From contig JAJKFL010000003.1 in assembly GCA_021186555.1 (NCBI GenBank), positions 42,490,408 to 42,554,407 on the forward strand: a stretch of 64,000 bases of DNA, in the 5' to 3' direction. The translations under genes were made by a program, and so were the position numbers. Of this stretch, positions 9,687 to 21,654 are shown piece by piece (position 1 is the stretch's first letter; every line of letters begins with the position of its first letter). The notes below the pieces were generated by a model. The model was not told the origin of the DNA and did not search any database. It saw only the letters and a list, made by a program, of their open reading frames with translations. The DNA comes from Reticulitermes speratus (taxonomy: Eukaryota; Arthropoda; Insecta; Blattodea; Rhinotermitidae).

Positions 9687-12092
9687 AATTTAGCAGACTT
9701 GAACTTTGGAAAGCAAAAAAATAATCAGTGATCTGAAGCTAAATATCATAGGAATTAACAGCCTTTTAAATAAAACATGTCTGCCTCTCAAAATACATTG
9801 CTACTTCACTTATCATTATGCTTAATTATGCTGAAACATTTCAGTCGCCTCACTACCACGCAACATAAATACGAGTAATAAAGCATGTGTTCAAGTATTG
9901 GAGGAATTAGAAATACAGTTGGGAAACCTAAGAAGGGAAGGGATGTAACTTGTAAGGTGAGTCTGAAGCACGTAGTATACGAGAGTGTGGAACAGATTCA
10001 CATGCCTCAGAATAGGGTCCAGTGGCGGATTACTTTGAAAAGCATAATAAACGCTCCAGGGTTTCTAAAAGAGACAGTAATTTCTTGACCAACTAAGCAA
10101 CTAACATCTTCTCATGGAGGTCTCTTTTGCATACACTTAATGAGATTAAAAATAAGAATACAATGGAAGCACGTAAACTGTAGTTTATGTAGAGAAGCGA
10201 CCTCTGGCTAAGGTCAGGAACCTATCACAGGTAGGGTGGTTTCAATTGGGCCGTAGTGCGCATGTCCATAATTCTGTGGCGGTGACAAAGTTAAAATAGA
10301 GTATTATGAGAAACAAAAAGCAGACGCATCTCACAATCAGGACTGGAAGCGGACTGCAAACATGGGAGAGGCTCAGGTCGTCTCTACTTTCAACACGCCG
10401 TCACCATATGTTCTCACCACAGCACAACGCACTGTCAGTTTGTTATCATCATTCCTCCATTCTCGTATCCATCCGTGTGTTTGCACCTTCATCATCAGTT
10501 CTTTCTTCTTGAAGCAGTCCTCCCCTTCAATAAGTGTTTGATAATCTGCTCCCCACTTCTCTTGCCTCTTTCCCTGCTTCCCCCGGCCTACTAGTTGAGG
10601 CCTATTCCTCGTGTATTGATCATGCTGCAGGCGGGAAAGGAGGGGCACCCGGGGGGAAACTTCCCCTCTTCACTGATGCTGGCTACCCTCTCTTAGCCTC
10701 TATAGTGCCAGGAAGCCAGTGAGGACACAACAATTTGCCACCTTAAACCAAGCATCCGCCACTGAACAATCAAAACACTCCTCATGATCTTTATGATTCA
10801 TCACGGACAAAACAGCTTTTCACAGTCGTAACTACGGAGAAAACAAAATCGTTCAGAAAGTGAAAGTATCTGATGCAAATGTTAAATAATTTGAAAAGAA
10901 TGGATTCACCCACCTTGTATACTAGAAGTGAGTTATTACTTCAAATTATTGTGACAAAACACGTTATTGTGTGATGTGCAATAACTAGCACGGTAAAGAA
11001 TAGTCAAATTTGAGAAGGCTTAAAAATTAAAAAAATCCATTTTCTTTTTTTCTGTACAGAGAACTGACCCATAACTCGTTTGATACAGTTTTACTGTCGT
11101 GATTTAGCAATGGTATGATTATTCGGACAATGCCTAGTGCGTTCCTATTTGTGTACGTCCTCAAATATTTATTTAATTTTTCTCTATTAACTGCTTTTAT
11201 TATAACACAAACTGTTTTTGGATAAAAATATTTTGTTCACTAATAAAAACTACAAATTGAAACACAAATTTAAAAAATAGGTATATTTTTGACAGAAAAT
11301 TTGGTCTCTGCATTTGAAGTGCCTTCCTTTCTTAATACATACTTCGAAAAAATATTTGTCCATATCGTTCCCGTCGTTCGATTGCTTGGAGAGTCAGTCT
11401 CGTACTTCCTGTCGTTAGATATGCGGCTAAGAAAAGTGAATATAAATTCAACTTCTTATACACAACATACATTAAAATAATCAGCGCCTACATATATCGA
11501 CTTCTGAACAAGTTGTTTAATGTTCACGGAATTTCGTACAAACTTCATGCGATTGAAAGTCACCATCAATTTCTTTTAAACGTAAATTACAATACGGTGC
11601 ACACACGAACTTGTGAGTTGATGACACTAACGCCAATTAATATAGAATCCCCAAATTATGAACAGGAATACGTTTAAAAACAATTAGCTAATCATTTTAA
11701 CAATTAATCTGTAGAAAGTAAAACAACAAGAAGACTGCGAGAAACCTACAGGCCTATTTGGCTCTTGTTTCATAATGACAGCTATTGGATATAGGCATTT
11801 TATACGGAAAAAAATCACAAATCTCTTACAACTTCTGCATAAAATATTTTTTCTCGGGCAAAGATTTGAAATACGGGGATAATGCCAAATGTAGGGAACT
11901 CGTGTCCGAGAAATTTAATTTACGTGAATCTACATTTAAGGAATCGTTATTCCAAGGAGAGTAATAATGACAATAATTTCAGTTCGGCTCTTGTTTGTTC
12001 ACTTGCCTACTCAAGAGATTAATGACCAATTACAAAATCAGATATTTTTACTTGGGACATTCCGTTGTGATGAAGATACACACTGTGTGAGG
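9687..12092. other. Unassigned
   Basis: No confident family or gene. A GC-richer patch at about 10560-10740 has C/G runs (GGGCACCCGGGGGGAAA). A 91-codon minus-strand frame at 10373-10648 has no recognisable domain. AAG followed by GTGAGT near 9956 resembles a donor site but lacks an acceptor upstream. Confidence 0.4.
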
Positions 12093-12605
12093 ATTCAGTC
12101 ATTCTGTAGCCTGTCTTGCGACAGGTCCACGTCCTCTTTCAAAGCAAGTTCTCCACATTTTGCATTCTAGTGCTTCCACTTTCAATTTCCAGTGTCCCTT
12201 AGTTCCCTTAAGGTCATCCAGTAGCTGCTTACTTCTTCTTTCACTTCTTCCTGTCACTTCTATCGTTCCCTCCATCTTTCCTGCAATAACGTGTTTTAGA
12301 AGGCAGTTGCTATGCAAGATGTGACCAATCCAGTGAACCTTACTCCTTTTTATTGTACATAGGATACTCCTGTCCCCTTGACTCTATGTAATACTTCTTC
12401 GTTTCTCACACGATCGTTCCAACTGATCTTCTCCATCATTCTCCAGCACCATGGCACCACATTTCAAAACTTTCCAGGTATTTCTGATCCACTGTCGGAA
12501 GTGTCCAAGTTTCACCACCACATGAGCTACGCTCCAAATGTAATACTTTACTAATTCTTCCTTAAATTTCAAGTCCAATTTGCTAGTACAAATAGTCTTC
12601 TTCTT
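12093..12605 (-). pseudogene. LINE remnant, C-terminal end of reverse transcriptase ORF
   Basis: Translated on the minus strand from 12605 towards 12093, the segment gives KKTICTSKLDLKFKEELV, LVKYYIWSVAHV, a broken tryptophan/cysteine-rich block (IRNTWKVLKCGAMV), then NCLLKHVIAGKMEG, SKQLLDDLKGTKGHWKLK and a stop after VARQATE. This is the order seen at the C-terminal end of a common insect non-LTR retrotransposon protein, after the polymerase domain. At least one frameshift separates the two open parts, so it is dead. The copy at 29716-30195 has the same order, is on the same strand and is better preserved. No endonuclease or catalytic polymerase residues are present in this fragment. Confidence 0.75.
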
Positions 12606-12621
12606 GTTGAAAGCTGCTTAC

Positions 12622-12671
12622 CTCCGGAGTATTTTGTATCCAGAAGAAGTATCCCGCATTTTTCTCTGTTT
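12622..12671 (-). other. Candidate 50-bp exon on the minus strand
   Basis: On the minus strand a long pyrimidine tract (tttattactttttcttgata, then gtctctttccag) is followed by 50 bases ending CCGGAG, then GTAAGC. Both splice sites look strong and all three frames stay open across the 50 bases. It sits just upstream of the LINE remnant and might belong to that element, to a host gene, or to neither. Confidence 0.25.
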
Positions 12672-12817
12672 CTGGAAAGAGACTATCAAGAAAAAGTAAT
12701 AAAGTGGTAGTTTTTTCCATTTTCTTTCCACATCGCAGTCCAGCAGCCGTTCGAACCACTCTGGTCACGCCTGTTGCTATACGATCATAAACCATCTTGA
12801 GCATCTTTTGCTCTGTG

Positions 12818-13045
12818 CTTCACGTCGTTACTGATGTCACTGCTTCCGGCATCAGAGGAATCTGCATTGGAGTTTCCTTCCCCTAGCACCTCTCTTCGTC
12901 TGGTTTCTACCCTCTTGGTATGTTCCGATTGGAAGACCCTCTTGGTAGCAATGCTACGGCCGGCTTAGCTCTCAGGGTTGTTGGAATTCACAAGCCCTTC
13001 CACCACAGCAAGGTGGAGATACAATTGGAGGATAACAACCGTCAG
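12818..13045 (+). pseudogene. LINE tail remnant, opposite orientation
   Basis: On the plus strand this reads through ATGCTACGGCCGGCTTAGCT, CTCAGGGTTGTTGG and CCACCACAGCAAGGTGGAGA. I recognise this order as a 3' portion of a widespread arthropod non-LTR element (translation ATAGLALRVVGIHKPFHHSK). Recognition is from memory and the family name is uncertain. It lies head to head with the remnant at 12093-12605, so two separate insertions are likely. Confidence 0.4.
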
Positions 13046-13086
13046 TAGTAACTAAATCCTTGTAGTATGTTATACGGTTTTAATGC

Positions 13087-13113
13087 TGCATGTTTCGTCT
13101 CATATACAATCAG
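13087..13113 (-). ncRNA. Very degenerate hammerhead-like motif
   Basis: On the minus strand CTGATTG, GTATATGAGAC, then GAAACATG. The stem is largely lost. Listed only because the block order repeats that of the clear motifs at 19.7-25.8 kb. Confidence 0.18.
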
Positions 13114-15002
13114 GTACATAAAACGCCAATAAAAATGATTGTATAAATCAGAGTATGTTATTTTACATCACAGTATATACAGTTGAGATGTAAACATCAC
13201 AAATATTGTAAAAGTATGAAAAGCCGAGAGAAAGTAAATCTTAAAAATCTTAGTACTTCACCCCTGTTGGATCTACATTCTCCCCACTACTATTTTGTTT
13301 AACATATATAACTGAAATATTTCACACCCACAGCATTATCAAAATTATTGCTTCGTCAGACTGTCAAAACTGTTTGAGTCCTGAAAATCAAAGGGGATAT
13401 ATTTGTAATAAAACATTCAGATTTTAATCGAGAGACGTCATGACAATTTTGCAAGGAGTTTATCCTGCTAATGCGAAAAGCGCACACTCTATTTATATGA
13501 CCCTAAGAAGTAGTACAACATAATGTTGGCCTTAACCTGAAACACTGGGCCTCATTTCACAGTGTCACATTTCATATCTTTAATATCCAGGTTCTATTAC
13601 CCGTCAAGCTATGCATATATCTCCCAAGCAATCTCTTAATACAGCAAAAATGCAAAGGAATAAAATAACATTATCAGAACGCATTTCCACTCAATTTACA
13701 CATGAGCCTGTTAGTTCTCTTCTTTCGTTTACAGACTCTCTATTAATACAGGTACAACGAAACGCCGAATAAGAAATGGCAGCACGTATACAAACAGTTA
13801 TGTGAAGCAGCAATGTTTTACTATAATTATTGTAATATTGTGGTATTTGCTTCGAAATTAATAACAAAACTTCAGGCAGAGTAGTCGCTATCCCTTCAAG
13901 ACAACAAATCTATAAATGTTAATCAGTTTCATTCTGTGGCGAAAATAGAGGTGGCTATGTTATAGATGCCGAATGCTTTGCAAATAATGACAAATAAAAA
14001 TGGCTCAAAAATATCAAATCAGCAACAAATTATTTCAATCGCCTTACAAAATAAACGTGATGTTACATGTAATTCTTTGGAATTCTATAGTTTTGACTTT
14101 AAAATTTCTAATTTAGTTTTTTAATAAAGAAAGGTATAGACTGTGATAAGGCCACCGCACCTACATATACTGTTCTGTTATCTGCCACACCGTAGGCCTA
14201 CTTTCCTTCTTCCAACTGACTCCACATTTTCGAACATGGTGTCACTACGGTAACAGCTCAACATACTGAACAAGGCGATCCAAACTTCCAGATAACGCAC
14301 AGCTCGCCGTCCTGTCCATTACAGGACTGATACATTGTTCTCGGACTAGTCCAGTGCTATAGAATATAGGAAACTGCGCAACACTTCACAGAGATAATAA
14401 AGCTTTCAAACTATTAAAAAAACGAATGCAATGTAGCGTATTTCAATACCGGTATCTGCGCTATTCAGCCTGCTTTCTTTGGTAAAATGGAAATTTAGTC
14501 TACGAAATTATGTTTTCTCTTTTCCCTATTTTAAAACTTTGCACCACTTTACCAATATTCTCGAAACGTCTTTCGAAACTGATACTATCAAAGAACATCC
14601 CAACGCCACACTTTATAATTTTATACGTTAAAATTTAACCGTATGGCAAATACACACGACTTGTCAGGCGAAAGCAAAAATTACGCTAATTAAGTTAGGG
14701 TTATAAAGTGATACATGGTAATATACCTTTAAAAAACATAAAATGTTTTAAAGTAATATCATTGTAGAATGTGAAATAACAACATGGCGAACACGTGAAA
14801 AATAATTAATCTGTCCGTGCGATGGATTTTAATATAAAACTTTGGCGCCAGGCATGGGAAATTTTTACGGAGACATATCATTAACATAATTCCACATTAT
14901 GCAGCAAATTTCATTGAAACGCCAGCAATTACAAACAAGACGACGATGCAAATCCTTAAGGTTATATCCGATACCCTTAAAAATTAGGCTACAAAATATG
15001 TA
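13114..15002. other. Unassigned AT-rich DNA
   Basis: Nothing recognised: no repeat family, no splice-site pair and no open frame with a domain. Confidence 0.5.
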
Positions 15003-15135
15003 AAAGGTAAAGTTAAAGTCGTCCCGTATACGCCAGGAAGAAATACGGGGAAATGGAAGTAAAGCTCCACTCATTCTTAAATTCGACCCTAGACGATGTG
15101 AGTAGTCCGCATATCCCCAAGTCCCTCCTTCTTCA
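15003..15135 (-). mobile_element. SINE (family B), 3' part only
   Basis: On the plus strand this begins AAGGTAAAGTTAAAG and continues through TCCCGTATACGCC, ATGGAAGTAAAGCTCCAC and CATTCTTAAATTCGACCCTA. These are reverse complements of the family B tail seen at 39950-40034 (GTTACGGGGTGACCTTTACC). The tRNA head is absent. Confidence 0.5.
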
Positions 15136-16587
15136 CAGGTTTTCTGGTCCGTCATGCTGTTGGTACCGATTGTAAGAAATTAGAAATAAGGCTTTGGAAT
15201 TGCTATAATGCTGCAATATTCAGAACTCGTTTTGTAAAAATCGACCGCACAGTTCAAACTTTGAAATGGGAACACACAGACAGGTTGATAATCTCACAAG
15301 CCTGTACTTCTTCTACTTTTTCAGGAGAAAGATAATAAAAAAATAAAGGTAATTGCCCATGTCAATAATGTGTTCAACTAAGGAATGTGTAACAGAAGTA
15401 ATCACAGATATTTCACGTGCTTTTACAAGTACAAAATCCATCATCTCACAGAAAATAACAAATATTCTTCTGTCTTTTGCTTCAAATTAACTTTCTTCAT
15501 AATAAACTGCCTCTACATTAAATTTCTTTAAATTACCTACACAAACTTCACGGGGCTGAGAAATTCTTGAGAGGCTGATATGGCTCAGCTAGACCATAAA
15601 GAACGCCATCTCTTATAGGTAGACTACTGGACAGTGTCTCTTTTATAAATGTCATCCACTGGACCCTAATTTCACCCATAAAAATACAGTTTACACCATC
15701 ACACATTCTTTCATATGCATTTTAAGAGCACGGTCCATATATGCTTATACTCTGCTATTAATTTGTTGGTGGTGAAATGAAGAACAGTGTATAGTCCATC
15801 CATTAAAAGGAAACAAATACAGAAATGTTTCCTTGACATCTACCAGTGAAATGTCACGCTAAATCAGTGACGCCATTAAAGCTAGAAATCATAAGGCTTT
15901 AGGCGGACATAAACGTAACGCTTCGAGCGGACATCTAGTTCAAAACAGCTAGGAAATATGCAAGGATCTGGCCCCAAGAGGGTGATCAATTAGACTCACA
16001 CGCGGTAATGGTACTGTAAGTTATGTGGTCAAGCTGTTAGCACATTTACACTTCAGTGCCTGCAAAGTGTGATTACACAGAAAGTCATTAACGTACCAAC
16101 TGCATCTTTATTATCGACATAGGACACTAAACTTTGGTTCAAATTATTTTAAAGTGAGGATATATAAATATAATTTGTATATAAGAAGAATTTATTCTTC
16201 CTAAAACTGATTGTAGGTAGCAAATTAATAGAATTGCTTAGTACTGCGACTATCTTATGAACAACTTTATATTGTTTAGTGCCGTATATTAGCTGACGTT
16301 TGAAATAAAACGGTTAAGAAGCAATGAAACTCCGGTATATATATATATATAATATCGAGTTTTATATAGCTAAAGCGCTTGTACTCGGCTAGCAAATGGA
16401 CAAGTATCGGCGAAAAGGAATATTTTATATGGGCCCAGGAAGACGATTTTTATTGTACATGACAACTCAAAATTAATTTATAGAAAGCAGAGCCACAAAT
16501 ATAAGGTGATGTAGAACACCACTCTAAGCACGTCAGTAGCGCAATATTTTTCTTCATTTGTATGTTTCAAATAAATAAGTGTATAAC
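15136..16587. other. Unassigned, with a short TA repeat
   Basis: Alternating TA at about 16336-16352 is the only structure I see. The acceptor-like acttctactttttcag near 15324 is followed by stops in all frames and has no donor. Confidence 0.45.
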
Positions 16588-16848
16588 ACTTTTCTTCCAT
16601 GGCGCAACAGCCCCTAGGGGCCAGGGACTCCTCATTATCGAGGCTTCACGATCACACTCAGACACACCAAACTCGGTAGGACTCCTCTGGATGAGTGATC
16701 AGCCCGAAGCAGAGATCTCTACCTGACAAGAAACAACACTCACAAGAGAGAGACAGCCATGCCTCCGGTAGGTTTCGAACCCACAGTCCCAGCAAGCGAA
16801 CGGCCGGAGATACACGCCTTAGACTGCGCGGCCACTGGGATCGGAAAA
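16588..16848 (-). mobile_element. Near-complete SINE (family A)
   Basis: On the minus strand the head contains GGCCGCGCAGTCTAAGGCG and a B box GGGTTCGAAACC. It is followed by the family A body with AGAGGAGTCCTACCGAG and the 3' part (GTGTGATCGTGAAGCCTCGA, GGCCCCTAGGGGCTGTTG). Flanking TGTATAAC at 16580-16587 and 16849-16856 is a candidate target-site duplication of at least 8 bp. This copy defines the uninterrupted sequence of the SINE that is split at 22 kb. Confidence 0.88.
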
Positions 16849-16856
16849 TGTATAAC

Positions 16857-17575
16857 TATTACAACTGAAAAATTACGGTGTTATACACATATATATTCCA
16901 CCGCGTTGTCTCATTTCCTTCTCAAAAATTTCTCGTTCAGTTTATTATCAACATATCCCATGCAAGGAACCCGTGTTATGAAACTGAAATTTGAATGCCC
17001 GCAAATTCCAAAGGTTTGCCGACCTCTCTTTTACCGTGTGTTTGTGTGAATTCCAAGAGAAATATGAACGCACTTTGTGGGCAAAATGCAGACGTTCTTA
17101 ATGATAGAGCAAGTGGTTCATATATTTACCGTTGAGAGTTGGCGGTGAAAATCTTTAAATCTCCGGTGCACTGCCCCATTTTACTCCCATTTTACGACAC
17201 TGCCTGACAAGTGCATAATATTTCTTCAAGAGCTGATGCATTACCCTGGACTCCACACCGATGATTTTCTGTAATTTTCATCTATCACAGAAAAAGAAAT
17301 GGAGGAGGCAACATTAACACAGGCACGGCCTCGTAGGGCGAAGTTCATAAGCACGCACCAATTAATAAGATCTGGAAAATAGGACGACACACGACAAACA
17401 CAAGATAGACACAAAGCGAAGTGGCCAAAAATAGCAATAATGTGTGTGAAAACAACATAAAGATAACACAGTGTGTAGACATACAGAACGTAAGTACTAA
17501 AACCGTCAGAGAAAAACCAGTGCAAACCGACACGTAGAGCAAGTAAAACATAACCTGCTTCAGCGAAGTCGACAA
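16857..17575. other. Unassigned
   Basis: No family recognised. Two overlapping minus-strand frames of 94 and 117 codons (17241-17698) are hydrophobic by composition but show no domain. They overlap the hammerhead-like motif at 17576. Confidence 0.4.
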
Positions 17576-17610
17576 TGAAGATGACGCCAGTACAGACGTC
17601 GAAACACGGA
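17576..17610 (+). ncRNA. Hammerhead-like motif, C3 lost
   Basis: TGAAGA, one T, then a hairpin with stem GACG/CGTC around an 8-10 base loop, then GAAAC. The first core base is A, not C, and I find no stem I. This would be a fifth sequence family sharing the block order of the palindromes. Confidence 0.3.
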
Positions 17611-19600
17611 TGTTAGTCATAAGGAATACATGTGACAAGACCCTGCGACAAAGGTTTTTGTTATATAAATAACAACAAGATAAGTACCAAAACCACACAG
17701 CATGAACAACACAAAATTCCTACCAAAATTTAACCTTCAATGAAGAATACTGAATAGAATTCTGTAGGAAGGTACAAGAGCGACATCCCTTGACAATTAC
17801 TACAGTAAAGGTTATGTATCTTTGTATAACATGTAGTTACCAATGCAGATTCCGTCCATGTCTGTGGCATCACAAAATTATTTACGCAGAAATTTCACGG
17901 AATGGCATTAGACTTTTAGGGTTACATACTTATTAAAATGCAGGCGTTTTTATATTGCTAAAAACACTACATTGCAGTGTGTTATTTGCAAATGGACAGA
18001 CACACAAATAAATTTAAACATTTTATTAAAACGTGCAAGGTGTACTGATGACTTAGGACTGTAATCTCTGAAATGTACCTGAATTCTAGACAGAGCTAAG
18101 TGAAGAGATTTTATGGTTGAGTAAAGCAAATATTTAATCTACATATATAGCAGGCAGACATTAATGGCGTCAGGCAGTTTCGAGATCCTGCAATTCAAAC
18201 GTTCGCTTCTTACGCTTACGAAAGACTATTATCGTTTGTAGTGGCTGGCTAGTTAAAACTGAAACTGCAGCATTTAGTGCACGAAAAACAAGTGAGTGAG
18301 GCGAGGCGCTGAAGCTTGTTGCTCTGGCCGGCGACATAGAAAGAGCTGCATGCGCAAGAAACAAGAAAACGTCTGCTGCTAGGTTACCAAACTTGACTTT
18401 ACTTTCTCTCTACCAAGGGAATAACCAAGGCAAGCAACTGGCAAACTAAAGGGGCAATTAACGAAATTAGATCTCTCTTAGTCTGAAAGGATAATCTGCC
18501 TAACAGAAAATCCCTCCTGTATACGAATTACGAGCGTGTAGGTTCATGTAAGCGACCAGAAAACAATGGGATCGCCTCCTGTCAGGCCAAAACCTACATC
18601 ACATCCATCTTGTCTCCTACTGAAAAGACAAAGTAGTTCACCCTTATAGATTACTACTGGCTACTATCGTCAGCAGTTCATTGCGTTCTACTAGAAAACT
18701 GGTTAATTATAAAGTGTTTAATTTCTATACAAGCAGTATTTCATGCGGAATGGAAAAGCTGTTACTCGTTGTGTTGTTGCTGTTATTAACACATTTGTAT
18801 TGGTATTGTTTTAAAAGTGTTTTAAGCTATTGTAATTTTGCATTGTTTTGCACGTATGTTGGTGTTACTTCTGTTTTTGGCCACTAGGCTCTTGACTCAG
18901 AAATTTAATAAAAAAAGATCTGAATTGAAATATGTATTATTATTATTATTATAGTATAACGTTGGACTGTTATGGGGAGCAGTGCTACATACCTAGAATA
19001 ATTTTTCCACATTTTTGTACAGTAAGGTGGCTACTTTTACGAACACCAACACAGCAGTAGTGATCAAAACATTAGCCTCTCTGCGAAGACCAGCGAATTC
19101 CGTAAGTTATGCTTATTCTTTGTAATATTAGCAGCAATCGAATTTCCTTTAAATTGCGTTCTTGGCAGATCGTAAACAATGCATTTGTGTTCTCGAAAAT
19201 TTAATCTGTAGCGGACAAAGTGGTCTTTATTTGAAGCACTGAATTAGATTCAAATATGCGAGTGCATCTCCTCGCAGATACGACTAAATATATTACAACT
19301 GTTCTAAGATTTCATAAATCTGACACGTGAAATTTTACAATAGAATTCACAACATAATCGTCAACATAATCACAAAAGATTAAAGTCACTCTTAAATTTA
19401 AAACTGAAATTTTCATATCACTAAAATACTTAAAGAATGCATGTATCAAATATTGTGTTTACAGTACTGTATGCAGGTCATTATACATTGTAAATTGTTG
19501 CAGAATATGTAGGGAGAGGTCCTTAAATTTTTAAGGTTCTGTTAAACTGACTGGCCGAGAAACAAAGTCTTTATTAAATTGCAATTCCTAATCCAAACAC
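17611..19600. other. Unassigned, with one GC-richer patch
   Basis: At 18170-18370 the sequence is noticeably GC-richer and holds CTGCATGCGCAAG (18347-18359), close to the NRF1/Erect-wing palindrome TGCGCATGCGC. A TTA triplet run lies at about 18933-18953. No exon is supported. Confidence 0.35.
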
Positions 19601-19702
19601 GGAAATCGTGAAATTTCACGTTGTATTCACCGTGCATCTTTTTAACTAATTAAAAGTTTTATTATACCAATATATGCACTATATTCTTTAACCAATTCAA
19701 TC

Positions 19703-19747
19703 ACACCTACATATGTTTCGGCCTATAACAGGCCATCTTCAGGGGGT
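19703..19747 (-). ncRNA. Hammerhead-like motif, left arm of 19.6 kb palindrome
   Basis: Read on the minus strand: stem I 5' ACCCC; core CTGAAGA (fits CUGANGA); one extra T; stem II GGCCT-GTTAT-AGGCC; GAAA; stem III from the self-complementary ACATATGT; then A at the cleavage position; stem I 3' GGTGT. Stem I has one mismatch (ACCCC with GGTGT). The core is intact. Departures from a canonical type I hammerhead are the extra T before stem II and a stem III with no loop, which could work only by pairing two molecules. Confidence 0.5.
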
Positions 19748-20170
19748 CAAAGTTTTTTACATAGACTTTACATCTGTTGTTCAATTTTAAAAAAGTTATT
19801 ACATCCACACAAAAGTAAAATGAATCTTAGTTCCCAATGGATTTAGGTATTATTTCTTTCAGCTGTAAAATCCTAGGAGTCACAACGCAACAAGGCCGGT
19901 GCAGTACACAACGCACAACTCGTACAACAAAACACAGGAAAACTTCAACATCCTTGTGATAACAGCATAGAAGACCGGACTGCCTTTATTTTATATATAA
20001 CAAGAGATATGTAATTTTAACCTTTTATGTAAACACATTCCCTAGGATTTTGCAGCTGAAAGAAATAATACCTAAATCAATTGGGAACTGAGATTCATTT
20101 TACCTTTATGTGGATGTACTAACTTTTTTAAAATTGAACAACAGATGTAAAGTCTATGTAAAAAACTTTG

Positions 20171-20215
20171 ACCCCCTGAAAATGACCTGTTATAGGCCGA
20201 AACATATGTAGGGGT
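20171..20215 (+). ncRNA. Hammerhead-like motif, right arm of 19.6 kb palindrome
   Basis: Stem I ACCCC (20171-20175) pairs perfectly with GGGGT (20211-20215). The core reads CTGAAAA (20176-20182), so the conserved G8 is changed to A. Then T, stem II GACCT-GTTAT-AGGCC with one mismatch, GAAA (20199-20202), ACATATGT and A. The left arm has the good core and this arm has the good stem I, as expected for two decaying copies of one functional ancestor. Confidence 0.45.
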
Positions 20216-20282
20216 GATCGACTTGGTTATAAGAATATAGTGCACATGTTGGTCTAATAAAACATTTAAATGGAAATCGTGA

Positions 20283-21654
20283 CTCTTCGCCCCTCAAACT
20301 TCAGACTTACATGGCAACATCACAGTGAACTGATAGCAAACGTTATTGATGGGAGCGAAAATAACAGCAAAAATAAATTCCTACATTGTTCATCTCTTTC
20401 CAGTATGGGTCATAGCTCGAAGTGAATCAGGATGTAACATGAATTCTGAGATAACAAAACAAAGAAAGAATTATTCCGAAAGGGCATTTCTCAAGGGAAA
20501 ACAGGGTGAACGAATTCTAGAAACGTAAAACATTCAACACTATGGCCTTTTCTCCTCATGCGAAGCAGAGGTGCTATCTTCTCCTATAGAGATGTTTTTG
20601 TGCAAAGTGCGCTACAATTCATCGTAAACGTAGTATGTTTTGTCATTGCGCCTTTCTAATGCAAGAAAATGCAGACGAATCTAGAGGATTGCAAAGCACC
20701 AGAGATATAAATTTCCTTGGTACGATTAGAAAAACAAAGTTTTAAACTGGGATAAAGCCTTTTAAAATCTCTCCTTATTTCGTAAGGAATAATACAAATG
20801 CCAATTAAAGAAGTAGTGCGAAATGGAATGTACATACTTTCACTGATGAATCATTGGATCTATATGGCTGCTCACGCTTCAAAACTCCATCCCTTCCTAG
20901 GCCGCTTTGTCTTTCATAAAATACACACAACATTTCGAATAAAACTTTAGCCTGTAACTTAAATCTACTTGCATTATATGTCCATTTTCTTTCTGCAAAG
21001 AACCGTTCGTGACCGTGCGGATCGCCTGTTAAAATATCTCTCTCTGTTTATCCGTCCGAGCTGATGAGACAATAAATATAAAATTTACTGAATTGTCTTA
21101 TTGTTGATAATACTTAAACAAAAGTTTACCTCCCCTTAATTTTAGATCAATATACGTGTATTTTCATTTTTTTCAATAACTCAGCATTAGGTCTTGTAAA
21201 GAGCAGCTATATTTGACAGACACACACTAATGTGCGACAAGTTCATTAAAGATATTCGTGCAATAGTTTCGGATATGAATCATGACAATGACCAGAGTAG
21301 CCATTTTATTAATATTCGAAATGCTACTGCCATGTCACTGACACAGTGAGTCGTTGTGTATCTCTGTTATTCCAAGAGCGAAGGGAGGTGATTTTTTTTT
21401 TATATTTCAAAGACAACTGAAGTACCTGATGGCAGAAAATGCGGAAAATTTCTTTGGGCAAAAACCAGTGACACGAATTTCATTACAAGTCCTGTACAAT
21501 TTTCAAAATTATTATATAAATATTTACATTTACGAAAACATCATGCAACGAGAGACGAAATGCTTATACATTTACAGTTTATGTATAACTTGTAAACTAC
21601 AGAATCACTGTAGACAAATTTGTGTATTAAATCAATAGTTATAGTGACTAGGTT
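20283..21654. other. Unassigned
   Basis: No family recognised. The phrase TTTATCCGTCCGAGCTGATGA near 21050 resembles the tail of a dispersed repeat but is too short to assign. Confidence 0.45.

Larger units (their letters stand above)
19601..20282. mobile_element. Large palindromic element with hammerhead-like arms
   Basis: The left arm (about 19651-19877) and right arm (about 20041-20268) are reverse complements over about 227 bp with few mismatches, around a 163-bp unpaired spacer. The direct repeat GGAAATCGTGA occurs outside both ends (19601-19611 and 20272-20282). If it is a target-site duplication, the element is 19612-20271 with about 39 unmatched bases on the left only. Each arm contains the GGCCTATAACAGG-type hairpin next to CATATGTTTCG. 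No protein is encoded. A cut-and-paste MITE would normally lack the one-sided tail, so I favour a retroposed unit with inverted terminal repeats. Confidence 0.85.
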
